From Streptomyces sp. NBC_00335 (GTDB lineage: Bacteria; Actinomycetota; Actinomycetes; Streptomycetales; Streptomycetaceae), in the NCBI RefSeq assembly GCF_036127095.1, contig NZ_CP108006.1, forward strand, positions 1,612,001-1,676,000: DNA of 64,000 nt. Reading direction: 5' to 3'. The notes below the pieces were generated by a model. The model searched no databases. It had not been told where the DNA came from and saw nothing but the letters and a program-made list of their open reading frames with translations. Position 1 is the stretch's first letter. Each line of letters begins with the position of its first letter. A program made the position numbers and the translations under genes. Positions 1-7,841 of this stretch are shown here, one piece after another.

Positions 1-2
1 TC

Positions 3-521
3 GAGCGCGGCGTTCAGAGTGAGCTGCCACATCGGTTCGGCACCGGTGCCGAATGCCGCGGCGAGCCCGTACCCCACGGACGTGTCGTACGGGTCCCTGG
101 CGCGCTCGGACTCGCCCGTCGCCTCCCAGTCGGCCGACACGCGCCCGTCGCCGCTCGATGTGAAGACGCCGAGCAGCCGCTCGTCCCGCAGCAGCCGGCT
201 GGTGCCGAGGGAGTCCGGAACCAGCAGATAGCTGCACTCCCGCGCCCCTGACACGGCCTCGACCCGGTACGAGCGTCGGGTCAGGAACCCCTTGGACGGC
301 CGCAGGGTCTCCTCTGCACCGTCGACGAGCAGAGTGAGGTGCTCGGGGTCGCGCGTCCCGATCGGCACATGGCTCTCCGGCACGGTGTGCGGGGCCCGCC
401 GGATCTCGACCGGCGGCAGACCGTCCCCGCTCACGCCCAGCGTCCCGCCCTCATGGTCGAGTTCGATCCGGACCGCGCCGAAGAGCGGATCGTCGTCGGG
501 CACGTACGCGTACGGATTCAT
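3..521 (-). CDS. hypothetical protein, partial (3' end outside window)
   Basis: An open minus-strand frame of 173 codons starts at ATG 521-519 (MNPYAYVPDDD...) and runs off the left edge without a stop. An AGGAGG lies about 11 bases upstream, which supports this start. The visible part is acidic, has no signal peptide or membrane segment, and contains alternating hydrophobic residues typical of a beta-rich cytosolic protein. I do not recognise the family. It may belong to the operon to the left of the window. The existence of the gene is well supported by codon bias and the ribosome site; its function is unknown. Confidence 0.7.
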   Translation of the reverse strand, partial: MNPYAYVPDDDPLFGAVRIELDHEGGTLGVSGDGLPPVEIRRAPHTVPESHVPIGTRDPEHLTLLVDGAEETLRPSKGFLTRRSYRVEAVSGARECSYLLVPDSLGTSRLLRDERLLGVFTSSGDGRVSADWEATGESERARDPYDTSVGYGLAAAFGTGAEPMWQLTLNAAL

Positions 522-882
522 CGGGACCCTTGCCTCCTGTTCATCCTGGTGATCGTCTTCCCCCAGTCTCGTCCGGACGCGGTGGACCGGTTCCCTTTCC
601 GGCCAGAGGCGGGCCCGTGGGCGACGGCCACCGGCTCCCGCCTCGCTGCCACTACATCGCGTAGCCGGTCACGCCAGGCGCTTCGCGGTCCCGACCAGCG
701 GCGATCCGTCTTCAGAGGCAGCCGCGGCTGGGGAGAATCCGGGGAGAACGAAGCCTCGTTGGGGAGCGGCTGGGGAGAATCGGCCGTACAAACGGGCAGC
801 ACGGTGAAAGGGGCGGAAAGGCCGATCACCGCAGGTCGGACCGTCTGTTCGGGCGATTTCCGCAGGTCAGCGGGGTGAGGGT
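522..882. other. non-coding stretch with a 16-bp direct repeat
   Basis: I see no credible gene between the start of the leftmost gene and the CorA remnant. The frames that stay open on either strand here are arginine-rich and lack a ribosome site. The only structure I find is a direct repeat of GCGGCTGGGGAGAATC at 724-739 and 766-781, 42 bp apart. Confidence 0.6.
724..781. repeat. 16-bp direct repeat pair
   Basis: GCGGCTGGGGAGAATC occurs at 724-739 and again at 766-781. The intervening bases contain a third, shorter GGGGAGAA copy. It sits just before the truncated corA end, so it could mark a rearrangement point or a regulator site, but nothing in the sequence decides between these. Confidence 0.6.
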
Positions 883-1074
883 GACGACTTCAAGAAGATC
901 TCTTCCTGGGCGGCCATCCTCTTTGCCCCCACCCTCGTCGGCACGATCTACGGCATGAACTTCGAGGACATGCCGGAACTGAAGTGGGCCGGCGGCTACC
1001 CCTTCGCGATCCTGCTGATGGCGGTCGTCCGCGTCAGCCTGTACGTCATCTTCAAGAAGCGCGACTGGCTGTAG
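883..1074 (+). pseudogene. corA: C-terminal remnant of CorA-family Mg2+/Co2+ transporter
   Basis: A 63-codon frame ending at TAG 1072-1074 reads DDFKKISSWAAILFAPTLVG, then IYGMNFEDMPEL, then a second hydrophobic helix ending FKKRDWL. This is the diagnostic C-terminus of CorA: the YGMNF signature between the two membrane helices of the pentameric channel and the short basic tail. The roughly 250 N-terminal residues that form the cytosolic funnel are absent and no start codon with a ribosome site is present. I read it as a truncated, non-functional gene end. Its preserved frame suggests a fairly recent deletion or insertion. Confidence 0.8.
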
Positions 1075-1147
1075 ACCGCACACCAGCACTGTTGATCAAC
1101 TTAGCTGTTGCGAACGCCTGAAAGTGGCCTGCAGGGCCCTCTGGGGA

Positions 1148-1605
1148 TTACACCTCCCCCTCCAGGTCGGCTTGCCGCTTGCATTCGACATCGACCACAG
1201 CCTGCGCGATCTCCCCCATGGTGACAGTGGGATCGGACACCTCTCTATGCCCAGCTCTCCCAGGTCGTCCAGAGGGTGCCTGCGGTCGTAGCGCTTGGTC
1301 TTCATGCATGACACCCACTTGCTGGCCGCACCGGCCACCTTCGCGTCATTGCGTGAGTCCTGGAAGATCCGGCCCGAGATAGCGGTGGGTTCGGGCGTCT
1401 GCGGCAGGGGGCAGAAGTGCCTGGCCTCTCCCCGGCACCCGCCGTCCGGGATCTCCTTCCCCCTCTACGTGCCACCCTCGACCTCTGCGCCAGCTCCGGT
1501 GAACACCGCCGACTCGGCCCCGGCAGCCGGCTCCCAATGAGGCGGTCCAGGGAGGTCGTTCGGAAGGTGGTATCCGTACTTCCTCGCCGCGTCGATGTCG
1601 GACAT
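1148..1605 (-). pseudogene. frameshifted remnant of a Streptomyces envelope/lipoprotein-like family gene (WxxCMK type)
   Basis: Reading the minus strand across three frames gives a coherent protein. MSDIDAARKYGYHLPND starts at ATG 1605-1603. A shift near 1450-1470 leads to EIPDGGCRGEARHF, and then to AGAASKWVSCMKTKRYD. A second shift near 1245 leads to REVSDPTVTMGEIAQAV, then DVECKRQADLEGEV and a TAA at 1150-1148. The order GYG, GGCxGEAR, WxxCMK, and EIA..DVxCK matches hypothetical secreted or lipoprotein genes common in Streptomyces that sit beside peptidoglycan-binding ABC adaptor operons. A distantly similar WVDCMHK motif occurs in the lipoprotein encoded at 45142-45708. At least two frameshifts and the loss of the N-terminal signal peptide mark it as dead. 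Family identification is from memory of the motif pattern. Confidence 0.6.
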
Positions 1606-1921
1606 CGGCCCGGCTGGAAGCGACCAGGTCGGTCAGGAGGTCACCCAGGTGGTGCGCCTGTCCGGCAAGTTGTTCCGTACGACAACGCCTCGCAGCTTGA
1701 AAGTCGTGGAGTACTGGCCGCTCTCGACGGTGCCAGGGTTTCCGTCGTCGGCCGGGCCGCTAGGTTCTGGGCAGGGAAATCGCGAAGCCCAGGGCCTGAC
1801 AGAGGAATTGCTTCAGGTCCCGCCGGACAGGCTGCAGGCCCCCGCCTGCTGCCGAGCGGGCGGGCGGGCGGGCGGGCGGGCGGGCGGCATCATGGGGTCG
1901 GGTGTTGAGGGAGGGCTGACG
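1606..1921. other. gene-free stretch with tetranucleotide repeat
   Basis: No gene with a credible start is seen between the frameshifted remnant and the Imm32-like gene. A minus-strand fragment at about 1640-1760 (GTVESGQYSTTFKL) looks protein-like but is short and has no start. A CGGG tandem repeat occupies 1857-1887. Confidence 0.5.
1857..1887. repeat. (CGGG)n tetranucleotide repeat
   Basis: About 7.75 perfect copies of CGGG lie 35 bases before the start of the Imm32-like gene. A non-triplet unit this long is likely to be length-variable, so copy-number change could alter spacing upstream of the gene or fuse upstream frames to it. It is also G-run rich and could form G-quadruplex-like structures on the + strand. 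Confidence 0.85.
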
Positions 1922-2347
1922 GTGATACTCAAGTGTGACCCCGTGTGCGACGTGGTGGAAGTCCAGGGATCGGCCGAAGAGCTGGACCGCCTGGCGTACA
2001 TGGTGGCCGGGGGAAAGGGGAGTCTCCGCTGCGCGCCCGTGCTGGACGGCGAGACCCTGGCAGGGGTCGAGGTCCGAACGGGTTCCGGCCCCGGGGTTCT
2101 CATCCACCTCGATCACGAGCGGCAGGTCCTCGTGATCGACGGCGACGCCGAAGCAAGGACGCTGCTCGCGGACGAGCTGCGCGGCATGGCCGCCGCCGAA
2201 GACGGAGGCCACCTCCACATCGAGTACTACGCCGAGTACGGCTACCTCGCGGAAGGGTCCGTGTCGTTGGTGGTCAACAGCCCGCACGGAGGTATGCCCA
2301 GGCGGCGAGCCGGGCGGGCCAGGCAAGATCCGAAAGAGACGGCCTAG
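1922..2347 (+). CDS. Imm32-family-like immunity protein
   Basis: This 141-aa acidic protein starts at GTG 1922 and is preceded by GAGGGAGGG at 1907-1915, about 7 bases away. Longer upstream starts would read through the CGGG repeat and are rejected. It is a beta-rich cytosolic protein. The region HLHIEYYAEYGYLAEGSVSL near residues 100-120 matches the pattern of the Imm32 family of polymorphic-toxin immunity proteins, where a conserved HIEYY..H/GYLA..S.SLVV stretch is typical. Its usual role would be to bind and neutralise a cognate toxin. No toxin gene is visible nearby, so it looks like an orphan immunity gene beside decayed genes. Family call is by motif only; a search against the Imm32 profile would decide. 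Confidence 0.6.
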   Translation: MILKCDPVCDVVEVQGSAEELDRLAYMVAGGKGSLRCAPVLDGETLAGVEVRTGSGPGVLIHLDHERQVLVIDGDAEARTLLADELRGMAAAEDGGHLHIEYYAEYGYLAEGSVSLVVNSPHGGMPRRRAGRARQDPKETA

Positions 2348-2349
2348 GC

Positions 2350-2600
2350 CCGTTCTTGTTCCAGAAGGTCAGCAGGGTGCTGGAGTTGGCGTTGCGGTAG
2401 TACTCCGACTTCACCTGGTAGCCGGTGCCGAGGTCCCGGAGGTTCAGGATGCTGTTCGAGGCTTCGGTCCACGTGGCAAGCTCAGCCCCGTACTTGGTCT
2501 CGAGAGCGAAGGCGGGTGAAGCGGCGGTGAGAGCCGAGGTCGCGACGAACCCGGCCGCTAAGCGCGCAGCGGTTTTGCCTTTCGCAGTTTTCCTCCTGCC
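2350..2600 (-). pseudogene. start-less remnant of a small secreted protein
   Basis: The minus strand encodes KTAKGKTAARLAAGFVATSA, then LTAASPAFA and a mature part including LATWTEASNSI and VKSEYYRNANSS, ending LLTFWNKNG. This is a classic Streptomyces signal peptide (basic n-region, Ala-rich h-region, AFA cleavage site) followed by a short mature domain resembling small secreted proteins of about 100 residues. No ATG, GTG, TTG or CTG exists in this frame between the upstream in-frame stop and the signal peptide, although an AGGAGG ribosome site remains at the right place on that strand. Downstream the frame runs antisense into the Imm32-like gene, so the true C-terminus is lost. I call it a pseudogene. 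Confidence 0.6.
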
Positions 2601-2723
2601 AGTGGAGCCTGAAGGGGTGGTGTGGGACCAACCATTCGGGTCGATGAATGCAGGTTATATGCATTTAGCGATCTATCCGAGTAGGTAAACTCGCCATTCC
2701 CTGCCCCGCACCGTGGAGTCCCG

Positions 2724-3599
2724 ATGCCCGAACGCCGCTTTGACGCCTCCGGGTTCCGTAGCGCACGTGTCTTGAGGGCCATGACTCAGGCGCAGGTGGC
2801 TGCCGCGCTCGGAATCAAGGACCAGTCCGTCGTCTCGCGCTACGAGAGCGGAGACGCATCCCCACCTGCGGAGAAGCTGCCTCGACTTGCGGCCCTGGTG
2901 GGCGAGCGCCTGGACGACCTGTTCCCGCGGCCCGGCCTGCCGACTCTCGCGGATCTCCGGTGCGACGCCGGCATGACGCAGAAGGACACCACGGCCGTCA
3001 CGCAGACCGGCTCGCCCTCTCCCGTGCGGGCGGCTGAAGGAGGTCGGCGCAAACTCGCCCCCCACTACGTCGCTCCTTTGGCAGAGGCGTACGGAGTAAG
3101 CGTCGAAGAGCTCCTCGCCGCGGAGAGGCGTTCCTTCGGTGAGGACGTGCCGGCAGCGCCTCAGCATCCCCAGGTCCGGCAGCCCGTGGGGCCGCAGAGC
3201 ATCGCGAGGAAGATCACCGCACTCCTCGAAGGAGCCTCGGAGCAGGAGCGCCCCACCGACACCGAACTCGCCGAGCTCGGCAACGCTCGGGCGGGGCGGA
3301 CGATCCTGAGCGGGCCTCTGGTGACAAGCCTCCGTCTCGGCCGGAGGACGCACGCCGGCCCCGAAGTCCTGGACGCGCTGGCGGCTGCCCTTGACGTGCC
3401 CGCCATGTTCTTCGAAACCGGCGACGCGGAAGTCACGGCCGTCGTCACGAACTTGCGTGCGGCGCGTATCGGCCTTGCCGCCGTGGTGGCCCGCGGAGCC
3501 GAGGGCGAGTCCCAGAACGCCGAACTCATGCGCTGGGTCGCCGACATGTTCGCAGGAGGCAAGCACGGGGATGCCTCCCCGCCCCAGGCCACGAGCTGA
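2724..3599 (+). CDS. XRE-type regulator with three tandem HTH-like domains
   Basis: This 291-aa protein starts at ATG 2724 behind GTGGAG. Residues 12-68 form a clear Cro/C1 HTH (TQAQVAAALGIKDQSVVSRY). Residues 73-135 are a second, degenerate XRE-like unit (GMTQKDTTAV... LAEAYGVSVEELL). Residues 153-245 resemble the EspR-like HTH region also found in the next gene (LAAALDVPAMFF). It is a DNA-binding cytosolic regulator. The gene heads the co-oriented array of regulator, protease and membrane genes, but a 355-base gap separates it from the next gene, so it probably has its own transcript. Short AT-rich sequence directly upstream (2650-2690) could hold its promoter. Target sites are unknown. Confidence 0.75.
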   Translation: MPERRFDASGFRSARVLRAMTQAQVAAALGIKDQSVVSRYESGDASPPAEKLPRLAALVGERLDDLFPRPGLPTLADLRCDAGMTQKDTTAVTQTGSPSPVRAAEGGRRKLAPHYVAPLAEAYGVSVEELLAAERRSFGEDVPAAPQHPQVRQPVGPQSIARKITALLEGASEQERPTDTELAELGNARAGRTILSGPLVTSLRLGRRTHAGPEVLDALAAALDVPAMFFETGDAEVTAVVTNLRAARIGLAAVVARGAEGESQNAELMRWVADMFAGGKHGDASPPQATS

Positions 3600-3847
3600 C
3601 TCCACCGGCGCCACATGCGGTGGCCGGGACGGGCGTTCGGCAAACCTCCGTCGAGTTCCCTCTCGCCGCGACGTTCGGAGAGATGTGCGCTCTCAAGGAA
3701 TGACGAAGAAGGCGCGATCGCACCTGCGGATCGCTCCTGCCCTGCAGAACCGGCTCAAGCTCGGTGCATTTTCGGATATCAGCGCCCTATCGGAGCACGC
3801 CATGAGCGCTGCGTCGCGCCCCAGCGTGATCCCCGCGATCCTCCCGG

Positions 3848-3861
3848 GAAACGATCGTTTC
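3848..3861. promoter_or_regulatory. perfect 14-bp palindrome, candidate operator
   Basis: GAAACGATCGTTTC is a perfect palindrome lying about 95 bases upstream of the EspR-like gene and directly before a possible -35 element. Its position fits an autoregulatory or XRE operator. A differently oriented GGTTTC-TCC-GAAACC repeat precedes the second ImmA/IrrE gene (10530-10544). Confidence 0.5.
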
Positions 3862-3862
3862 A

Positions 3863-3891
3863 TTGCGGATCTGACCGTTCCGTGATCTAGT
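3863..3891 (+). promoter_or_regulatory. weak sigma70-type promoter candidate
   Basis: TTGCGG (3863-3868), a 17-base spacer and TCTAGT (3886-3891) precede the EspR-like gene. The -10 lacks the canonical A at position 2, so this is only a candidate. It would transcribe the EspR-like regulator and possibly the following protease and membrane genes. Confidence 0.3.
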
Positions 3892-3954
3892 GGCGGCGGG
3901 GATTGTCGGCACATCTTGACCACAGGTTCCCCTTCCAGCCGACCGGGAGGGTCT

Positions 3955-4566
3955 GTGAGCTACGGGTACGAGCAGCTCGCCAGGACCGTGAAAGAAGTCG
4001 AGGAGCTCCAGTCGGAGGCAGGACTCGACAGAGCATCAGTCTTCAATCTGCGAGACCTCACCTTCCATACGTCCATTCCAGAGGCAGACATCCTGCGACT
4101 GCTCGACGGTGAGCTCGTGGAGTCGCCGAGGACTGCGGGGGCCGAGCTGGCCCGCCGCATCGTGTTCCTCAGGAAAACCCGGCTGACGGTGGACAAGCAC
4201 ACAGGTAGCCCGCGTCAGTACACGACCGCCGAGATCGCTGCGGGCAGTGGGATGACCCCGCAATGGCATGGCAAGTTGCTGAACCACAGCACGCCCAACA
4301 TCTGGCATGGCGCCGGCCTCGCCAAGTTCTTCGGCGTTCCCATGGAGTACTTCACCCAGACTCCGCCGGAGGCCGTGAAGCGGGTTCTGGACAGCAAGGT
4401 CATCCCGGACCTCACAGCGTTCCTCAAGAGTCCATCCGGGGCTGTGAGGAACCGTCACGCCATGCAGGTCCAGCTCCGCCTTGGCGACAAGGAGCTGTCC
4501 CCGAATCTGGAGACGGCTCTGATCGCCTTCGTGGACGCGATCACACGAGACGGCTCCGAACCCTAA
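3955..4566 (+). CDS. EspR-like XRE transcriptional regulator
   Basis: The 203-aa protein is taken from GTG 3955, four bases after GGGAGG; an in-frame TTG at 3916 is the alternative. Residues 1-75 are helical. Residues 87-136 form an HTH (YTTAEIAAGSGMTPQWHGKL) followed by the LAKFFGVPMEYFT segment that typifies the mycobacterial EspR class of helix-turn-helix proteins. A C-terminal helical part (140-203) probably mediates dimerisation. It is cytosolic and DNA-binding. Immediately downstream are an ImmA/IrrE-type protease and two seven-TM proteins. By analogy with ImmR/ImmA and DdrO/IrrE pairs it is a plausible substrate of that protease; this is inference from gene order. Confidence 0.7.
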   Translation: MSYGYEQLARTVKEVEELQSEAGLDRASVFNLRDLTFHTSIPEADILRLLDGELVESPRTAGAELARRIVFLRKTRLTVDKHTGSPRQYTTAEIAAGSGMTPQWHGKLLNHSTPNIWHGAGLAKFFGVPMEYFTQTPPEAVKRVLDSKVIPDLTAFLKSPSGAVRNRHAMQVQLRLGDKELSPNLETALIAFVDAITRDGSEP

Positions 4567-4672
4567 GGTGGTCCGGACGCGACGGCTGACCTGACCTTCA
4601 GTCACCGGCAGCAGCAGGGCGGGCCACGGCTTCACCGCCCATCGGAGGGGAACTCAAAGTGGGGGCATTCGG

Positions 4673-5341
4673 ATGAACGAGGGGAAGATGGCGGGCTTTC
4701 ACAAGGGGGCACTCGCGACCCTCGGCAGGCTGCCATCCCATCACGGCGTACTGAGAGTGCCAAAGGCCCACCTGGCGCGGCGATCCGCCGCGCGCAGGAT
4801 CGCGAAATTCTGCGACGCAGTGCTCACGGGTCTCGACAAGCCGATCCCTTCGGATCCGGACAGCCTGTTCGCCGTGTTGAGGGCCGACGTCGAGCGGCGC
4901 TGCAACGAGGACCGCGCTGCGCTCCCGTTCCGCCCGGTCTTCCTGTACTTCCGTGAGTTTCCCGAGGAGACGGCCAGTGGCCTCACGGCGATGTTCGACG
5001 ACCGGATCGTCATCGTCGTCGAAAGTCAGACGACCACGCTGCACCAGTTCGTGATCTTCGCACACGAGATGTGGCACGCCTTGATGGGAGAGTGCCTGTC
5101 TCACGGGGCCCACAGCAACGTCGCCACGGCTGCCGCCAGGTCACTCGGTGGTGAACTGGCGGGCGACGACCTCGTCGCCCTGGCCGCGAGGAGCCACGCC
5201 GACACCCAAGAGGAAAGCGATGCGGAGGAGTTCGGGCTGCAGATGGGAGCCCGGCTGCGAGAGTGTCTGCGAGGGGGCGGCGCGGTGCCGACAACCGGTT
5301 TGGCGGGCCGGATCCAGTCCAGTATGGGTAGAGGCTACTGA
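4673..5341 (+). CDS. ImmA/IrrE-type metallopeptidase (toxin-component-like)
   Basis: This 222-aa cytosolic protein starts at ATG 4673, seven bases after GGGGG. HEMWH at residues 131-135 is the HExxH zinc site, preceded by the hydrophobic strand TLHQFVIFA as in ImmA/IrrE (COG2856) peptidases. The following acidic helix (EESDAEEFG, around 185) could supply the third ligand. Family members cleave XRE-type repressors in response to DNA damage or quorum signals. It lies two bases from the first seven-TM gene and 106 bases after the EspR-like gene, so it is probably co-transcribed with both. A second copy, quite diverged, is at 10683-11258. Substrate and trigger are not evident from the sequence. 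Confidence 0.75.
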   Translation: MNEGKMAGFHKGALATLGRLPSHHGVLRVPKAHLARRSAARRIAKFCDAVLTGLDKPIPSDPDSLFAVLRADVERRCNEDRAALPFRPVFLYFREFPEETASGLTAMFDDRIVIVVESQTTTLHQFVIFAHEMWHALMGECLSHGAHSNVATAAARSLGGELAGDDLVALAARSHADTQEESDAEEFGLQMGARLRECLRGGGAVPTTGLAGRIQSSMGRGY

Positions 5342-5343
5342 GC

Positions 5344-6552
5344 ATGACCGGGTCGGACTATTACATTCCCGCCGGCGTTCTGGCGATCGCTTTGATGGTG
5401 AAGGCTCCCTCGTTCTGGCGCAGCTGGCACTCGCCGATGTCGAATTCGATTTTCGTGATCCTCACGGCCTCGGCGGCAGGTTTCGTGTTCGGTGCTCCGC
5501 CGACGATCGAGCGGGTCAACCGGATCACCGGCGTCCCCAACATCTCGGCGCTCATCGTCTACTGCATCCTGTCGTGCCTGTCGTGCGGCTCGATCGTGCT
5601 CCTCATCCACTGGCGAGGGGGGCCCGAAGAGATCCTCCGGAAGCACACCAGGGTGTGGATCGCGGCCACCGCCGTGGTGATCGCGACGTTCTGTGCCCTG
5701 TTCTCTCTCAGCAGCGTGCCCATCGAGCAGCAGCGCGACTTCGACACCTTCTACGCGAACACCCCGTACGTGCGGGAGATGATCGTGCTCTATCTGACCG
5801 CGCACTTCGCCATGAGTCTCGTCGTGGCGACGAAATGCTGGCGGTGGGCCCGTGAGCTTCGAGATCTCCAGGCGGCGTGGACCCACTGGGGCCTGCTCAT
5901 CCTCGTAGCCGCGTTCGGTATCGGCTTGTCGTTCGCCCTGTTCAAATTCCTGGCTGTCGGTGCCCGATGGGCCGGTACGGACAGATGGGACTCGCTCAGC
6001 ACCGATGTCGCCCCTCCCCTGGCAGGACTGGGCGCAGGCCTGACGACGATCGGCTTCCTGGTGCCTGTCGTCGGGCCACGGCTGGGGTCGATGTGGGTGT
6101 CCTGGCGGGCCTACCGGGCAATGGAGCCCCTCTGGCGTGCGCTTGAGCCCTTCGCGGGACCCGGGAAGCCCACCTGGATTCGCCTTACCTCGTCACCGGA
6201 GATCCGGGCGATGGCCAGGTCCACCGACATTTCCGATCGCCTGCTCAACCTGGCACCCCACCTGAACGGCAGCCACCGCGAGGCAGCCGAGCGATACGCC
6301 TCTTCGCAAGGCTGCGAACCGGAGGTGGCTCTCATCTTCGCCGAAGCAGCGACGATCCACGCGGCCTTGGCCGCTGCGGAGGCCGCCGGGAGGCTGTCAT
6401 CCGGGCCGATGGCCATCGCTGCCGAAACGGGCGCCACCATCGACACTCGTGTGTCAGGAACGAATGGTCTTGCCCGGCTGAGCATCCAGTTCTCCAAGAT
6501 CCGCCGCTCCGACCTGCCCGTCGGCGACGCCGCCCACTCAGAGGGCAACTGA
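5344..6552 (+). CDS. MAB_1171c-family putative transporter, seven-TM protein (copy 1)
   Basis: The 402-aa protein starts at ATG 5344, two bases after the protease stop. Seven hydrophobic segments lie at about 5-20, 33-51, 67-88, 103-122, 142-162, 182-203 and 222-243, followed by a soluble cytosolic tail of about 160 residues. Conserved landmarks shared with the two paralogues here are PPTI..VNR..GVPN, RDxDTxY..TP..REMI and WDSLSTDVAPPLA. These match the MAB_1171c family of uncharacterised actinobacterial membrane proteins. No transport motif is visible, and a receptor role is equally possible. Tight coupling to the ImmA/IrrE gene argues that it senses an outside signal for the protease; that is inference. 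Confidence 0.75.
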   Translation: MTGSDYYIPAGVLAIALMVKAPSFWRSWHSPMSNSIFVILTASAAGFVFGAPPTIERVNRITGVPNISALIVYCILSCLSCGSIVLLIHWRGGPEEILRKHTRVWIAATAVVIATFCALFSLSSVPIEQQRDFDTFYANTPYVREMIVLYLTAHFAMSLVVATKCWRWARELRDLQAAWTHWGLLILVAAFGIGLSFALFKFLAVGARWAGTDRWDSLSTDVAPPLAGLGAGLTTIGFLVPVVGPRLGSMWVSWRAYRAMEPLWRALEPFAGPGKPTWIRLTSSPEIRAMARSTDISDRLLNLAPHLNGSHREAAERYASSQGCEPEVALIFAEAATIHAALAAAEAAGRLSSGPMAIAAETGATIDTRVSGTNGLARLSIQFSKIRRSDLPVGDAAHSEGN

Positions 6553-6592
6553 TCATGCTCACTCTCCCCCACGGGGCTTGCGGGAGTCGTTG

Positions 6593-7774
6593 GTGAACGC
6601 GGGAACGGCGTACCTGTCCGTGGCCGTCGGCTTCTTCGTCGCTACCGCCGTCAAGGTCTGGGCGCTGCGGAAGAACCCTCGAGACCCGCTCCTGAGGGCC
6701 GTCGCCGCGACTCTTTTCGTCGCCGCATTTCTCTTCGTCACGGCCGCTCCCCCGAATCTCGCGGTCATCAACGAGATGGTCGGCATACCGAACATCGCGG
6801 CACCCATCGTGTACTCGATCCTGACCGCGTTCGACGGCATCAGCATCGTGTTGCTGATCCACTGGCGGGGAAACGAGGATTCGCGTGTCACCCTGCGGCA
6901 GACCCGGCTGTGCCTGACCACCTACGCCACAGTGATGATGGCCATATATGCCCTGTTCGCGCTGGGCGACGCACCAGTCGAACGACTCCGGGACCTGGAC
7001 ACCTACTACTCCAGCACGCCCTGGATCCGCGAGATGATCCTTCTCTACCTGGCGGCACACACCGTCGCGGCCGTCACCATGGTGCTCCTCTGCCTGCGTT
7101 GGTCGAGGCAGGTCCCCGGCACCTTGAAGGTCGGACTGCTGCTGATCGCCGCGGGGGCGGTGTGCATGTTCGGCTACGACCTTCTCAAGTTCACGGCGAT
7201 CGTTGCCCGCTGGCTCGGCCACGATTGGGACTCCCTGAGCACCGACGTCGCCTTCTCACTGGCCGGTTTCAGCGCCTTGCTCGTTTCTGCCGGTTTCATG
7301 CTCCCGCCCATCGGACAAGGCGCGGGCTCCCGGTGGCGGGCTCTTCGCCGCTTTCGCCGGCTACAGCCTCTCTGGTTGGAAATCCGCCCGGAGGTACCTC
7401 CTACGAGCCCACCGCCGATGCCGTGGTGGCAGCCCGTGGAGCGTCGCCTCATGCAGCGCGAGAGGGACATTTTCGACGCGGTACTGCGGCTGACGCCCTG
7501 GTTCGACCGGTCGACCGGCACGGAGATCTACGCACTCGCCTTGGCCGAGTACTCCGAGATCCGCCGTGCCCGCGTCGAAGCCGATGCCTGCGTCATAGCC
7601 CGCGCGGTGATCCGGAAGGGGGACGCCGTGCCCGCCCTCACTCCCGAGCGTCGATGGACGGTCAGCTCCATCGAGGATGCCGAAGACCTCGTCGACATGT
7701 CCGCCGCCATGCTGCGCTCCCCGCGGGTTCAAGTGACGCGGCAGTCCCTCGCACTGGCAGACCACAGTGCATGA
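6593..7774 (+). CDS. MAB_1171c-family seven-TM protein (copy 2)
   Basis: I start this at GTG 6593 (393 aa) because GGGAG lies six bases upstream and the N-terminus then aligns with the other two copies; TTG 6578 is an alternative. It keeps the seven-TM plan and the landmarks APPNLAVINEMVGIPN, RDLDTYYSSTPWIREMI and WDSLSTDVAFSLAG, with a cytosolic tail of about 150 residues. It is clearly a paralogue of its upstream neighbour but diverged throughout, so the duplication is old. A tandem pair may form a heteromeric receptor or transporter. It is 40 bases after copy 1 and precedes the FAD oxidoreductase. Confidence 0.72.
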   Translation: MNAGTAYLSVAVGFFVATAVKVWALRKNPRDPLLRAVAATLFVAAFLFVTAAPPNLAVINEMVGIPNIAAPIVYSILTAFDGISIVLLIHWRGNEDSRVTLRQTRLCLTTYATVMMAIYALFALGDAPVERLRDLDTYYSSTPWIREMILLYLAAHTVAAVTMVLLCLRWSRQVPGTLKVGLLLIAAGAVCMFGYDLLKFTAIVARWLGHDWDSLSTDVAFSLAGFSALLVSAGFMLPPIGQGAGSRWRALRRFRRLQPLWLEIRPEVPPTSPPPMPWWQPVERRLMQRERDIFDAVLRLTPWFDRSTGTEIYALALAEYSEIRRARVEADACVIARAVIRKGDAVPALTPERRWTVSSIEDAEDLVDMSAAMLRSPRVQVTRQSLALADHSA

Positions 7775-7841
7775 CCGCAGCGAGCAGTCTGAAAAGCCCC
7801 TGCCCGTCCGCCGCACCGAGACCCCCCACAGAGAGACGACC

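Larger units (their letters stand above)
3600..3954. other. regulatory gap between two HTH regulator genes
   Basis: No gene is supported here. The interval carries a perfect 14-bp palindrome (3848-3861), a possible promoter (3863-3891) and the ribosome site of the EspR-like gene (GGGAGG, 3945-3950). Confidence 0.6.

Noticed and set aside
1857..1887. CRISPR-like or phage att repeat
   Set aside because: It is a simple tetranucleotide tandem without spacers; no cas gene or integrase nearby.
7767..7841. Start of the FAD oxidoreductase at GTG 7767 with translational coupling
   Set aside because: The extra 25 residues are polar and Arg-rich before the FAD motif; ATG 7842 places the Rossmann fold close to the N-terminus as in relatives. 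Not fully excluded.
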